A DNA stretch of 64,000 nucleotides from Burkholderia sp. WSM2230 (GTDB taxonomy: Bacteria > Pseudomonadota > Gammaproteobacteria > Burkholderiales > Burkholderiaceae): positions 124,159 to 188,158 of the forward strand of contig NZ_AXAJ01000003.1 of NCBI RefSeq assembly GCF_000472445.1, in the 5' to 3' direction. Positions 44,646 to 53,155 of the stretch are shown piece by piece. Numbering within the stretch: position 1 is the first letter of the stretch; each line of letters starts with the position of its first letter. Both the position numbers and the translations under genes were made by a program. The notes beneath the pieces are model-generated. The model saw only the letters and a list, made by a program, of their open reading frames with translations, was not told where the DNA came from and made no database searches.

Positions 44646-44918
44646 ATGATACGCAAGACGCTCAATGCCTCGCAGCTCCAGCAGGAGGTGAGCCGGCGAA
44701 TTCATCGACTGCAGGAAATCGTCGAGGATGGCGTGAAGATTCGTGTGCCGCGGCCACAGTTGCAGGAAGCCGACAAGACAGGCTGCAACTGGAGCATGAC
44801 CCACTTCGGCAACGCGGTCGGGTTCGAGCGCGATATCGAGCGCGTGCTCACGGCCGTGCGCGCCGAATACAATCTCACGACCGAAGTGAAGAGCAGCGGC
44901 AATCCTTTCGAGGATTGA
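44646..44918 (+). CDS. conserved hypothetical 90-residue protein
   Basis: The protein begins MIRKTLNASQLQQEVSRRIH, has an amphipathic helix, a central segment with KTGCNWSMTHFGNAVGFERD, and a second helix (ERVLTAVRAEYNLTTEV). There is no signal or membrane segment. AAGGAGACC lies at good distance before the ATG. Stand-alone proteins like this are common in Burkholderiaceae, but I know no function. Confidence 0.65.
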   Translation: MIRKTLNASQLQQEVSRRIHRLQEIVEDGVKIRVPRPQLQEADKTGCNWSMTHFGNAVGFERDIERVLTAVRAEYNLTTEVKSSGNPFED

Positions 44919-44957
44919 TCACCGCTGCCGGTAGGCGCAAGCGATTGCGCCCGCGCA

Positions 44958-45410
44958 TCAGCTCTTCAGATCGTCGGGCACCTTGCCGCCATTCTCCGCG
45001 AGCTTCTGCATCACCTGCTTGTGCAGCCATATGTTCATTGCAGCCGAGTCTTCGGTGCTGCCGGTGTAATGCAGTTCGGACGCGAGTTCCTTGCGCGCCG
45101 TGAGGCTGCTGTCGAGACCGAGCAGTTTCATCAGGTCGACGATGGACGTCCGCCAGTTCAACTTTTCGCCGCTGCTTTCCTGCATTTTCGTCAGGACCGC
45201 TTCGACGTCGACCGGGGGCATTGGCGTGACGGGCGGCTGCGAATTGCCGGCTGCCGTGGTGGATGGCGTGGCCGGCGCGCCTGCTGGCGCTGTCGCGCTG
45301 CCGGGCGCCGCGGTGGCCGGGGCGGCCGCGCCGGCCGTCGAGCCGGAGCCTGTATTGGCGGGATGGTCGTGCGGGAAAATCTTGTTGAGAATGCTTGAAA
45401 AAATGCTCAT
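44958..45410 (-). CDS. DUF3597 domain protein
   Basis: The 150-residue protein starts MSIFSSILNKIFPHD, has an Ala/Thr/Pro-rich linker (about residues 20-60), and a C-terminal DUF3597 domain (VDVEAVLTKMQESSGEKLNW, SIVDLMKLLGLDSSLTARKE, HYTGSTEDSAAMNIWLHKQV). The domain resembles small helical modules found alone or with peptidoglycan-related proteins; the function is unknown. GAGGAGCG precedes the chosen ATG; a longer frame adds nine residues. Confidence 0.8.
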   Translation of the reverse strand: MSIFSSILNKIFPHDHPANTGSGSTAGAAAPATAAPGSATAPAGAPATPSTTAAGNSQPPVTPMPPVDVEAVLTKMQESSGEKLNWRTSIVDLMKLLGLDSSLTARKELASELHYTGSTEDSAAMNIWLHKQVMQKLAENGGKVPDDLKS

Positions 45411-45599
45411 GTGTCGCTCCTCGTTGGCGTCGGCCAATGCGGCCGGCGTTTCGGGTGCGCAATGCGCGTGCCTGTGCCGTGAGCCTCACAAGGGCCGCCG
45501 TCAAAGAAAGATCGTCATCCTAATTAACGAGTTCGGCTCTTCGCGCGGCACACTGTTTGCTCGATCTTGTCCACTCAACGGAAAGAGAGGGAGGTTCAA

Positions 45600-45875
45600 A
45601 TGGCCGAGTCTTATCAATCCACCAGTTCCGCCTCGGATCCCGCGCGCGAAGAGAGCCTCGCGGGCAGGCCCAACGGCAGCGAAGAACTGCGCGCGCGCAG
45701 CTCGATGAAGCTGTCGGAACTGAAGGACAAGCTTGCCGGGGCGCAAGATGTGGTCAAGACGAAATACCGCGTCGTGTCCGAATCGACCGATGATTTCGTT
45801 CACGACAGTCCGTGGAAGGCGGTGACGATGGCGCTGATCGGCGGGCTCATCATCGGTATGCTGGCAGCCCGCTAG
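45600..45875 (+). CDS. DUF883/ElaB-YqjD-like membrane-anchored protein
   Basis: This 91-residue protein has a helical region (MKLSELKDKLAGAQDVVKTK) and a C-terminal membrane anchor (SPWKAVTMALIGGLIIGMLA) that ends in AAR. This is the layout of the YqjD/ElaB/YgaM proteins, which sit in the inner membrane and in Escherichia coli bind ribosomes in stationary phase. The start MAESYQS is chosen for its GAGAGGGAGG site. It is divergent from the DUF3597 gene and convergent with the PRC-barrel gene; a strong hairpin lies between. Confidence 0.85.
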   Translation: MAESYQSTSSASDPAREESLAGRPNGSEELRARSSMKLSELKDKLAGAQDVVKTKYRVVSESTDDFVHDSPWKAVTMALIGGLIIGMLAAR

Positions 45876-45924
45876 CGCAAGCTTGGCAGCTGCAGAAAAG
45901 CGTTCCCGCATCGGCCTCATGCAA

Positions 45925-45958
45925 TCCACGCCACCGCATTGCAACGCGGTGGCGTGGA
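45925..45958. terminator. 13-bp hairpin between convergent genes
   Basis: TCCACGCCACCGC pairs perfectly with GCGGTGGCGTGGA around an 8-base loop. It sits between the DUF883 and PRC-barrel genes, which run towards each other. The stem would stop transcription in both directions, although no T run follows on either strand. Confidence 0.5.
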
Positions 45959-45995
45959 CAGTCAGACGCCGGCTATTGCACGAGCGTCACGTGCC

Positions 45996-46469
45996 TTAGT
46001 GCTCGCTCGGCCGGATCGCGGGATCTTCCTCGACGATGTCGCGCGTGGCCGACCAATACGGCTGCCGGTTGTAGTAGCTATAGGTCGATTCGCCCCAGAC
46101 CGGATCGGCCATCGAAGGCCAGTGATCCTTGTCGAAGCCGGGGTCGTCCTTCAGCCGCTGCGCCGTAATGTCGACGAAGAAGCACTTCTGGTCCGTGTCA
46201 AGAGTCAGCGCACTCCACGGAATGGCGTGCAGGTTCGCGCCCATCCCGAGGAAACCGCCTTCTGAGAGCACGGCATAGGCGATGCGTCCGTTGCGGACGT
46301 CGAGCATGATGTCGGAAATCTTGCCGACATGTTCACCGTCCGAAGACATCACCTTGGTGCCGTCGAGCGTGGCCGCGGCCATGACTTCTGGTCCCGGGCC
46401 TTCGCCGATGCCGCCGCCGACAATCCTGGCTCCGCCTTGAGTAGCGCCTTGCGGGTTGATTGAGCCCAT
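45996..46469 (-). CDS. PRC-barrel domain protein
   Basis: A 157-residue protein with a PRC-barrel fold in the middle: ATLDGTKVMSSDGEHVGKIS, DIMLDVRNGRIAYAVLSEGG, and NLHAIPWSALTLDTDQ. The C-terminus is aromatic-rich (GESTYSYYNRQPYWSATRDI). Such small PRC proteins respond to salt and general stress in related bacteria, but the direct role is not known. AAGGAGGTGG is a near-ideal ribosome site. It lies downstream of crcB on the same strand, with a possible terminator between. Confidence 0.85.
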   Translation of the reverse strand: MGSINPQGATQGGARIVGGGIGEGPGPEVMAAATLDGTKVMSSDGEHVGKISDIMLDVRNGRIAYAVLSEGGFLGMGANLHAIPWSALTLDTDQKCFFVDITAQRLKDDPGFDKDHWPSMADPVWGESTYSYYNRQPYWSATRDIVEEDPAIRPSEH

Positions 46470-46524
46470 CTTCCACCTCCTTGAACGAAAAGGGTGCGTT
46501 TTAAGGTGTGCAAGCGCTGTGCCC

Positions 46525-46556
46525 GCGAGGCGCCGCACGGCTTGCGGCGCGCTCGC
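46525..46556. terminator. GC-rich hairpin between crcB and the PRC-barrel gene
   Basis: GCGCCGCA and TGCGGCGC form an 8-bp stem with loop CGGCT, extended by GCGAG/CTCGC past one bulge. It lies downstream of crcB. No T tract is present, so it may be a terminator helper or an mRNA 3' stabiliser. Confidence 0.35.
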
Positions 46557-46669
46557 AGAAGGGCACCGCGGGGGACAGCAGGACGGGCGAAAGCGGAAGT
46601 GAAAGCGCCGATGAAAGCGGGTGCAAAGCAGCCACGACGGCGGAACGTCCCGGGCCTTCGAACACCCGC

Positions 46670-47050
46670 TTAACGCGAGATAAGCGCGACCGTGGCGATC
46701 CCGAGAATCGTCATCAGCAGGCTCGCGCCGACGTGAATCGCGACTTCGCCGGCCGCCCAGCCGAGGCGGCCGTCCTGCAGATGCTGCACGACTTCGGCGG
46801 AAAACGTGGAGAAGGTGGACAGTCCGCCCATCATGCCGGTGATTACGAAGAGCCGCCATTCCGGCGCGATTTGCGGCGCACGCGCAAAGCCGGCAACGGC
46901 CACGCCGATCACATAGCCGGCAATCACATTGGCGGCGAAGGTGCCGAGCGGCAACGACGGGAACAGCGCGTTCAGACGAAGGCCGAGAAACCAGCGAAAC
47001 AGCGAGCCGAGCGCGCCGCCTACAGCGATCGCGAATATGGACCAATACAT
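46670..47050 (-). CDS. crcB: fluoride ion channel CrcB/Fluc
   Basis: The 126-residue protein has four membrane segments and is a dual-topology fluoride exporter. Signature parts are [14 protein letters not shown] near the start, [15 protein letters not shown] with the conserved Asn, and [16 protein letters not shown], which holds the Phe-box and the central ion site. It exports fluoride that would inhibit enolase and pyrophosphatase. A fluoride-riboswitch-like leader lies upstream on the same strand. Confidence 0.93.
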   Translation of the reverse strand: MYWSIFAIAVGGALGSLFRWFLGLRLNALFPSLPLGTFAANVIAGYVIGVAVAGFARAPQIAPEWRLFVITGMMGGLSTFSTFSAEVVQHLQDGRLGWAAGEVAIHVGASLLMTILGIATVALISR

Positions 47051-47129
47051 GAGCGGAGCCTGGCGAAAACCGGGGCCAACAAGCCGGGCTGAGCGGGTAC
47101 ACGCGATGCCGCCTCCGCGCAGATCGGCG

Positions 47130-47242
47130 AAGCAGGCATTATCAGCACGAGGCGGTTAATGGGTTAACGGACGGGTTAACGGACGGGTTCACGGACGCTG
47201 CTGGCGAAGCCGGCAGAGCCCACTGGAGAATGCCGTCTCAGC
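47130..47242 (-). promoter_or_regulatory. fluoride (crcB-motif) riboswitch, with expanded linker
   Basis: On the crcB strand the leader has GGCATT (after GAGAC) and later AATGCC, which pair as the P1 stem. CTCC directly follows GGCATT, where the pseudoknot 3' strand belongs, and can pair with the upstream GAG. The 3' part, AACCGC-CTCGT-GCTGAT-AATGCC-TGC, matches the conserved AACCGC...GCUGAU.AUGCC.UxC core of the fluoride riboswitch. The linker between CTCC and AACCGC, normally a few bases, is about 70 bases here and includes tandem repeats. It ends some 80 bases before the crcB start. Confidence 0.65.
47161..47196. repeat. three 12-bp tandem repeats inside the crcB leader
   Basis: The unit GGGTTAACGGAC occurs twice exactly, and a third copy has one change (GGGTTCACGGAC). 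A related partial unit, GCGGTTAAT, precedes them and includes the conserved AACCGC of the riboswitch on the other strand. Repeat expansion has lengthened the riboswitch linker. Confidence 0.85.
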
Positions 47243-47321
47243 GCGCAAGTCTAACATTCGCGGCTCCATGGGGACAGGTCAGACGGAGCCGCGCAGCGCA
47301 TTCGCGCCGGCCGGGCGGCGC

Positions 47322-48524
47322 TCAGCCGAGGCTTTCGCGCTCCGGCGTCGCGGAAATCCTGTGGATCGACAGATCGGCGCCGTTGTATTCGTCTTCCTGG
47401 TCGAGCCGCAGGCCCACCGTCAGGCGAATCGCGCCATACACGAGCGCGCCGCCGAGCGTGGCCACGACAATTCCGCCGAGCGTGCCGAGCACCTGTGCGC
47501 CGAACGACACGCCGCCCATGCCGCCGAGCGCGCGCAAGCCGAAGATGCCCGCCGCGATGCCGCCCCACGCTCCGCACAGACCATGCAGCGGCCAGACGCC
47601 GAGCACGTCGTCGATACGCCAGCGGTTCTGCACGCAGGTGAACATATAGACGAACAGCACGCCGGCAATGCCGCCCGTGACCAGCGCGCCGAGCGGGTGC
47701 ATCAGGTCCGAACCGGCGCACACCGCGACCAGCCCGGCGAGCGGGCCGTTGTACGTGAAGCCGGGGTCGTTACGTCCCGCGAGCCAGGCGGTGAGCGTGC
47801 CGCCGACCATCGCCATCAGCGAATTGACGGCGACGAGGCCGCTGATCTTGTCGACGCTCTGCGCGCTCATCACGTTAAAGCCGAACCAGCCGACCGCCAG
47901 GACCCATGCGCCGAGCGCGAGAAACGGAATATTGGACGGCGGATGCGCGGCTATGCCGCCGTCGCGGTGATAGCGGCCGTGCCGCGCGCCGAGCAGCAGC
48001 ACCGCAGGCAGCGCGACCCAGCCGCCGAACGCGTGCACGACGACCGAGCCCGCGAAGTCGTGGAACGGCGCGCCGAACGTCTGGGCGATCCACGCCTGCA
48101 CCCCGAAGCGCTCATTCCACGCGATGCCTTCGAAGAACGGATAGACGAAGCCGACCAGCACGAAGGTCGCGAAAAGCTGCGGATTGAACTTGGAGCGCTC
48201 GGCTATGCCGCCAGAGACGATCGCGGGAATCGCAGCCGCGAACGTCAGCAGGAAAAAGAAGCGCACGAGCGCATAGCCGTTGTGCGCTGCGAGCGTCCCG
48301 GCGTTGTCGAAGAACTGCACGCCGTACGCGATCGTGTAGCCGATGAAGAAATAGGCGATCGTCGAGACCGAGAAGTCCACCAGAATCTTCACCAGCGCGT
48401 TCACCTGGTTCTTCTTGCGCACGGTGCCCAGCTCGAGAAACGCGAATCCCGCGTGCATGGCGAGCACCATCGCGGCCCCGAGCAGAAGAAAGAGCGTATC
48501 GGTGCCGGTTTTCAAGCTTTCCAT
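47322..48524 (-). CDS. amt: ammonium transporter, Amt family
   Basis: This 400-residue membrane protein has eleven predicted segments. The twin histidines of the conduction path are in FHDFAGSVVVHAFGGWV and VWPLHGLCGAWGG. Other Amt landmarks are MHAGFAFLELGTVRKKNQVN at the front and WFGFNVMSAQ. The long frame upstream of MESLKTGTDT is not Amt sequence. No glnK gene is adjacent, unlike in many genomes. The C-terminal tail ends DQEDEYNGADLSIHRISATP, where a PII protein would dock if used. Confidence 0.9.
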   Translation of the reverse strand: MESLKTGTDTLFLLLGAAMVLAMHAGFAFLELGTVRKKNQVNALVKILVDFSVSTIAYFFIGYTIAYGVQFFDNAGTLAAHNGYALVRFFFLLTFAAAIPAIVSGGIAERSKFNPQLFATFVLVGFVYPFFEGIAWNERFGVQAWIAQTFGAPFHDFAGSVVVHAFGGWVALPAVLLLGARHGRYHRDGGIAAHPPSNIPFLALGAWVLAVGWFGFNVMSAQSVDKISGLVAVNSLMAMVGGTLTAWLAGRNDPGFTYNGPLAGLVAVCAGSDLMHPLGALVTGGIAGVLFVYMFTCVQNRWRIDDVLGVWPLHGLCGAWGGIAAGIFGLRALGGMGGVSFGAQVLGTLGGIVVATLGGALVYGAIRLTVGLRLDQEDEYNGADLSIHRISATPERESLG

Positions 48525-48927
48525 CGATTGTTTCCGCTTATGCCAAAAAGTCGGGCATCGAATGCAAGAAGCGGGCCAAAACGGTGCTGAAAGCGCGCCG
48601 ACAGTGCGAAGCCGCACTGGAATGGGATCGTTGCGAACCTGCGCGGCCCCGGTTGGAGCGCGGGCGCACCGCGACGACCCATTCGAAGCACAAATAATGT
48701 GCGGAAATGTCCCGATTTGGTTCCTATGATCCACGGTGGGTCGAAAGTTTTCGTCGTGCTTACGGGATAAACAGCGTACACATGCGCCCGAGCGCATGAC
48801 CCGCGGTCTGCGCGAGCCCGGGTGGCCGGATGCCCCGGTCATGGCGCGACCCTTTGTTTCCGAAGCAAACGCCGACATAATGTCCCGTCCCGAGCACCCT
48901 GCCGGCCCCTCTCTCCAATGCGCACGC

Positions 48928-50643
48928 ATGCGACTTACCACTAAAGGCCTGCTGCTGATCGCGATTCCGGCGGTCTTCGAACTGGCGCTTCTGTCCGGCC
49001 TGGTGAAGGCGCAGTCCGACGCCGCCGAGGCTGAGCGCCGGGCCGTGCATGGCCAGGAGGTGCTGCGCCAGACCACCGCGATTCTCGATCCGGTGCTCAG
49101 CGAATCGGTCGCGCTGCGCGGCGCGGTGCTCGCCGATGACAACCGCTTCTTTACGCCGCTGTCGGTGTGGGTCGACGTCGACCGGCGCATCGATCAGCTC
49201 GCGGAACTCGTGTCGGACAGCCCGGCCCAGGTCGAGCGCGTCGTGCAGGTGCGTCAGTCGGTGCAGGCTTATCGGCAATGGTCCGACCGCATCCAGGACT
49301 TGCTGCGCTCGGGGCGCCGCAACGACATCGTCGTGCGCTTTCGCGAACTTGCCCAAAGCGACGTGCTCGACCGGTTTCGTCAGCAGGTGGCCGCCTTCCA
49401 GGCGGAAGAGCGGCGTCTCGAAACTCAGCGCGCCAATGCCGCCGATGCCGCGCGCGAGCGGCAAGAGATGCTCGTCGTCGCCGCCGTGGTCGGTTCACTG
49501 CTGTTCGTGGCGCTGGCCGTGTGGCTGTTCATGCGCGGTCTGCGCGGCCGGCTGGCGCTGCTGTCGGACAATGCCGGCCGCCTCGCCGGCAACGAGCCGC
49601 TCGCGCCCATTGGGCCGGGTCACGACGAGATCGCGCGGCTCGATCTGACCTTGCATGAGACCAGCCGGCGCCTGCTCGAAGCGGAGCGCATCCAGGCACG
49701 CTTCCAGGCGGACCTTGCCCGCCGCGCGGACGAGCTTTCGCGCATCAACGAGACGCTGCGGCAGCAGACGCAGGAAAACGAGATGTTCATTTACAGTGTG
49801 TCGCACGATCTGCGCGTGCCGCTCGTCAATCTGCAAGGCTTTTCGAAGGAACTGATCCGCGCCTGCGACGAACTGCGCGCGGCCGTCGGCAACTCGTCGA
49901 TCGACGAGAAGACGCGGCAGCGCATCGCCCGGGTCGTCGACGAGGACATTGGTGAAGCGCTGCATTATCTGCAGACGGCGGTGTTGCGCGCCTCGCATAT
50001 CATCGACGCGTTGTTGCGGCTGTCGCGCATCGGCCGCGTCGAATACCGGCATCAGAAAGTCGAGGTGCGCGATATCGTGCCGCGCGTGGTCGATGCGATG
50101 CAGGGCTCGATCCGCGCGCGGCGTGCGCAGGTGCAGGTGGGCGATTTGCCGGCCGTGTGGGGCGATGCCACCGCGCTCGAACAGGTGTTCGCGAATCTGA
50201 TCGGCAATGCCGTCAATTATCTCGACCCGTCGCGCGAAGGCCGGATCGAGATCGGCACGACGCCCGCGCCGCCGGGTGTGCAGTCGCTGCGGATCTTTTA
50301 CGTGCGCGACAACGGGCTTGGCATTCCGGCCATCGCCTTGCCGCGGCTATTCAACGCGTTTCAGAGACTGCACGGCTCGGCGGCCGCGGGTGAAGGCATC
50401 GGCCTCGCGCTCGTGCGGCGGGTGGTCGAGCGGCATGGCGGGCGGGTGTGGGCGGAGTCGGTGGAAGGCGTGGGTACGACGTTCTATCTGTCGCTGCCCG
50501 AGGCCGGCGCACGTCCGACGGCGGGGGGGGAGGCGCGTGAGACGCGTGAGACGCGCGAAGGGCGTGACGCGGCGGGGGTGGCTTCCGTAGCAGCCAACGA
50601 TCAGGCGATGGACAAGCCGCGAAATCTGCGGATGTGGCCGTGA
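48928..50643 (+). CDS. orphan sensor histidine kinase with extracytoplasmic CHASE3-like domain
   Basis: The 571-residue protein has TM1 at about residues 5-25, a helical sensor (LRQTTAILDPVLSESVALRG, ELVSDSPAQVERVVQVRQSV) like CHASE3, TM2 near residues 185-205, and a HAMP linker. The H-box is FIYSVSHDLRVPLVNLQGFS, the N-box ANLIGNAVNYLDPS, and the G-box EGIGLALVRRVVERHGG. No response regulator gene is next to it. The start is uncertain: in-frame ATG codons at 48841 and 48880 are also possible, and none has a good ribosome site. The last 40 codons are low-complexity (ETRETREGRD). Confidence 0.82.
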   Translation: MRLTTKGLLLIAIPAVFELALLSGLVKAQSDAAEAERRAVHGQEVLRQTTAILDPVLSESVALRGAVLADDNRFFTPLSVWVDVDRRIDQLAELVSDSPAQVERVVQVRQSVQAYRQWSDRIQDLLRSGRRNDIVVRFRELAQSDVLDRFRQQVAAFQAEERRLETQRANAADAARERQEMLVVAAVVGSLLFVALAVWLFMRGLRGRLALLSDNAGRLAGNEPLAPIGPGHDEIARLDLTLHETSRRLLEAERIQARFQADLARRADELSRINETLRQQTQENEMFIYSVSHDLRVPLVNLQGFSKELIRACDELRAAVGNSSIDEKTRQRIARVVDEDIGEALHYLQTAVLRASHIIDALLRLSRIGRVEYRHQKVEVRDIVPRVVDAMQGSIRARRAQVQVGDLPAVWGDATALEQVFANLIGNAVNYLDPSREGRIEIGTTPAPPGVQSLRIFYVRDNGLGIPAIALPRLFNAFQRLHGSAAAGEGIGLALVRRVVERHGGRVWAESVEGVGTTFYLSLPEAGARPTAGGEARETRETREGRDAAGVASVAANDQAMDKPRNLRMWP

Positions 50644-50675
50644 GGAAACGCTGAGAGGATCGAGGAGATCAATCA

Positions 50676-50705
50676 GCATCAAGCGGCATCAAGCAGCATC
50701 AAGCA
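50676..50705. repeat. three 10-bp tandem repeats
   Basis: GCATCAAGCG, GCATCAAGCA and GCATCAAGCA lie between the stops of two convergent genes. They look like a simple slippage repeat. Confidence 0.75.
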
Positions 50706-50712
50706 GCGCCGC

Positions 50713-51039
50713 TCAGCACGAGGCAAAGAGACGTCGCGACTTCAGCAACCGCCGGCCGCGAACCGACCAGTAGCACCCGCACGCCAGCAGAATGCCGACG
50801 ACCACCAGCACTTCGGCAAGCGTGGGCCGCACGCCGAGCAGGCCGTCGAGGGCGAACACGCAGCGCGCGACGATCAGCAACGCTGCCCACACCGAGCAGG
50901 CCGCCTGCACCAGCATGCGCGTGCCGGCAATGCGCCGCGCGCGGTTTTCGCGGCACCACCCGGCCGGTGTGCGTGCGCAGCGAAAGGCGATTGCCGTTAA
51001 CGTGACGGCGAGAATGACGATCCAGTCGATCAGTTCCAT
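50713..51039 (-). CDS. small three-pass membrane protein
   Basis: A 108-residue protein with three hydrophobic segments: LIDWIVILAVTLTAIAF, LVQAACSVWAALLIVARCVF, and LAEVLVVVGILLACGCYW. The loops are Arg-rich. GGGAG is 12 bases upstream of the ATG used; a longer frame has no better start. I do not recognise the family. Confidence 0.55.
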   Translation of the reverse strand: MELIDWIVILAVTLTAIAFRCARTPAGWCRENRARRIAGTRMLVQAACSVWAALLIVARCVFALDGLLGVRPTLAEVLVVVGILLACGCYWSVRGRRLLKSRRLFASC

Positions 51040-51155
51040 CGAAAAGCGCTCCCAAGTCAGCCCGTGACTATAGGAAGGCCCCCCGGCGTGAACCATAGGA
51101 CGACTCTCAAATGCCGCGCGCGCCCGCCATGGCCGCGCGCGGCGTTTGCACTGGC

Positions 51156-51737
51156 TCAAAGTTCGATGCGCGTGCCCAGCAGAACGAGGAACTGACGTAG
51201 CCATTCCGGATGAGCGGGCCAGGCCGGCGCGGTCACGAAGTTGCCGTCCGTGATCGCGGCGTCGACGGGAATGTCGGCGTAGTCGCCGCCGGCCAGCTTC
51301 ACTTCCGGCGCGCAGGCCGGATAGGCGGAAATGCGCTTGCCGCGAATCACGTCGGCGGCGGCGAGCAGTTGCGCGGCGTGACAGATGGCCGCGACCGGTT
51401 TGCCGGCTTCCGCGAACTGCCGCACGATGTCGATCACTTTCGGATTGAGCCGCAGATACTCGGGCGCGCGCCCGCCGGCGATGGCGAGCGCATCGTACTG
51501 GCGCGGATCGACATCGTCGAACGATGCGTTCAGCGCGAACAGATGGCCCGGCTTCTCGGTATAGGTCTGATCGCCCTCGAAATCATGAATCGCGGTCTTG
51601 ATCCGCTCGCCGGCTTTCCTGTCGGGGCACACCGCGTCGACCACGTGTCCGACTGCCTGCAGCGCCTGAAACGGCACCATCGTTTCGTAATCCTCGGCAA
51701 AATCGCCGGTGAGAAACAGAATCTTTTTTGCCGCCAT
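51156..51737 (-). CDS. DJ-1/PfpI family protein
   Basis: This 193-residue protein has the DJ-1/PfpI fold: [20 protein letters not shown] with the catalytic Glu, [16 protein letters not shown], and the nucleophile Cys near residue 119 in [16 protein letters not shown]. Members act as glyoxalase III, deglycase-like or chaperone proteins. The nearest subgroup cannot be set by eye. ATGTCTCC on the plus strand gives GGAGACAT as the ribosome site. Confidence 0.87.
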   Translation of the reverse strand: MAAKKILFLTGDFAEDYETMVPFQALQAVGHVVDAVCPDRKAGERIKTAIHDFEGDQTYTEKPGHLFALNASFDDVDPRQYDALAIAGGRAPEYLRLNPKVIDIVRQFAEAGKPVAAICHAAQLLAAADVIRGKRISAYPACAPEVKLAGGDYADIPVDAAITDGNFVTAPAWPAHPEWLRQFLVLLGTRIEL

Positions 51738-51948
51738 CGTATGTCTCCGGTTGATCAAGGGAACACTGCGAACGCTCGTTGCGTGCGGCCAGTCTACCGC
51801 ACAAGTTTTGACAGAACCGCGACTTCCCGCGGCCCGGCGGCCCCGTCGATTTATCTGGCATGAGTCCGTTGCGCGACATGCAGCGGCAACAGCGTATGAT
51901 GAGCGCGTTTTCGTCAGCAAGGCCGCGTTGCGCGGTCCAAATACACAT

Positions 51949-52425
51949 ATGACTTCATCCATTCTTGCGCCGATGCTGCGCCGTGCCGCCGTGGTCCTCT
52001 TCGTATTCGGCGGACTCGCGGCCTGTCAGAAGAACGACGCTTCGGCAGGGCAGGTTGCCGGCAAGCTCAACGACGCGGCGCAGGCCGCGGCCCAGAAGCT
52101 CGATCAGGCCGCGAGCTACGTCGGCCAGAAGGTCGACGAGACCAGTTCGGCCGCGCAGAAAAATATTGAATCGGCTTCGGCGCCGTCGGTCACGATCGAT
52201 CCGAATGCGCTCGCCTCGAGCGCGCAGGCGAACCTGCAGAACGCCGCCAGCGCGGCTCAGACGCAGCTCGGCAAGGCCGCGTCGCTGACCGGCCAGAGCC
52301 TTGAAAACGCGGGGCGCAAGCTGCAGCAATGGTCCGCGCAAAGCACGGCTTCGTCGACGAGCGCGGGCGCTTCGTCGTCCGGATCGAGCTACGGCGGCGA
52401 TGCACAAAAGCAGATGGACAAGTGA
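51949..52425 (+). CDS. small lipoprotein with Ala/Gln-rich repeats
   Basis: The 158-residue protein starts [20 protein letters not shown] and has the lipobox GGLAAC, so it is lipid-anchored. The mature part is an amphipathic helix with repeated AxQKLDQA-, [14 protein letters not shown] and [13 protein letters not shown] units, then a Ser/Ala-rich tail. It recalls osmotic-stress lipoproteins in Burkholderiaceae. The function is unknown. Confidence 0.75.
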   Translation: MTSSILAPMLRRAAVVLFVFGGLAACQKNDASAGQVAGKLNDAAQAAAQKLDQAASYVGQKVDETSSAAQKNIESASAPSVTIDPNALASSAQANLQNAASAAQTQLGKAASLTGQSLENAGRKLQQWSAQSTASSTSAGASSSGSSYGGDAQKQMDK

Positions 52426-52502
52426 GAGGCATCAGTGCGTTGAACGGCCTGCGTTTGATCAAGGCAAGGGCGCACGCGCAGGCGTTTGACAGTGCGATTA
52501 AA

Positions 52503-52521
52503 TGTAATTACTATGGTTACA
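52503..52521. promoter_or_regulatory. Rrf2 operator candidate at its own promoter
   Basis: TGTAA-N9-TTACA dyad (spacer TTACTATGG) located 26-44 bases before the GTG start of the Rrf2 gene. The same dyad with the same spacing occurs before the next gene at 53111. Confidence 0.6.
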
Positions 52522-52546
52522 CATTGTCGTTGCAGGGCGGGTTGTC

Positions 52547-53002
52547 GTGAACACCAGTAGCCGGTTTGCATTCGCGGTGCATGTGCTCGCGCTGCTGTCT
52601 TTGCAGGAGGGCGCGCCACTTTCGTCGGAAATGATCGCGGGCAGCGTGAATACCAATCCTGCGCTGATCCGGCGGCTATTGACCATGCTTGCCGAGGCCG
52701 GCTTGACGACCTCGCAACTCGGCGCGGGCGGCGGCGCGTTGCTTGCCCGCGCGCCCGAGCAGATTTCGCTGCTCGACGTGTACCGCGCAGTGGACGATGC
52801 GCAGTTGTTCGCGCTTCATCGCGAGGAGCCGAATCCGGCGTGCATGGTGGGGCGCAACATCCAGGTCGTGCTGCGCGGAATCATCGACGAAGCGCAGCAG
52901 GCCATGGAGGCGTCGCTCGCTCAACGCACGCTAGCCGACGCGACCGCGGATCTGCGGCGCGCCGAACGCGCCAGGGAGCGCAAGCGGCGGCCGCACGCGT
53001 GA
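52547..53002 (+). CDS. Rrf2-family transcriptional regulator (YwnA-like)
   Basis: A 151-residue winged-helix regulator: SRFAFAVHVLALLSLQEG, the recognition part NPALIRRLLTMLAEAGL, and the wing LGAGGGALLARAPEQISLLD. It has a single Cys (PACMVGRN) and no CxxxxxCxxxxxC cluster motif, so it is not an IscR/NsrR iron-sulfur type. It starts with GTG. A TGTAA-N9-TTACA dyad lies before it and before the following oxidoreductase gene, so it probably represses both. Confidence 0.87.
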   Translation: MNTSSRFAFAVHVLALLSLQEGAPLSSEMIAGSVNTNPALIRRLLTMLAEAGLTTSQLGAGGGALLARAPEQISLLDVYRAVDDAQLFALHREEPNPACMVGRNIQVVLRGIIDEAQQAMEASLAQRTLADATADLRRAERARERKRRPHA

Positions 53003-53107
53003 CGAGCGCTTTGGCAAAGAAAGCGCTTGCTTCGAGTTTCAATGAGGTACCGGCAAGCAACATCTGCAATGACGCACGGGGGTACACACCCCTCTTTTTT
53101 TGGGCAT

Positions 53108-53132
53108 ATATGTAATCATGACAGTTACATAT
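53108..53132. promoter_or_regulatory. Rrf2 operator candidate before the NAD(P)-binding gene
   Basis: ATATGTAA and TTACATAT are perfect 8-base arms around a 9-base spacer (TCATGACAG). The core TGTAA-N9-TTACA is shared with the Rrf2 promoter. It ends 23 bases before the target start. Confidence 0.65.
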
Positions 53133-53155
53133 CAAACACTCACAGGAGCAGCGAA

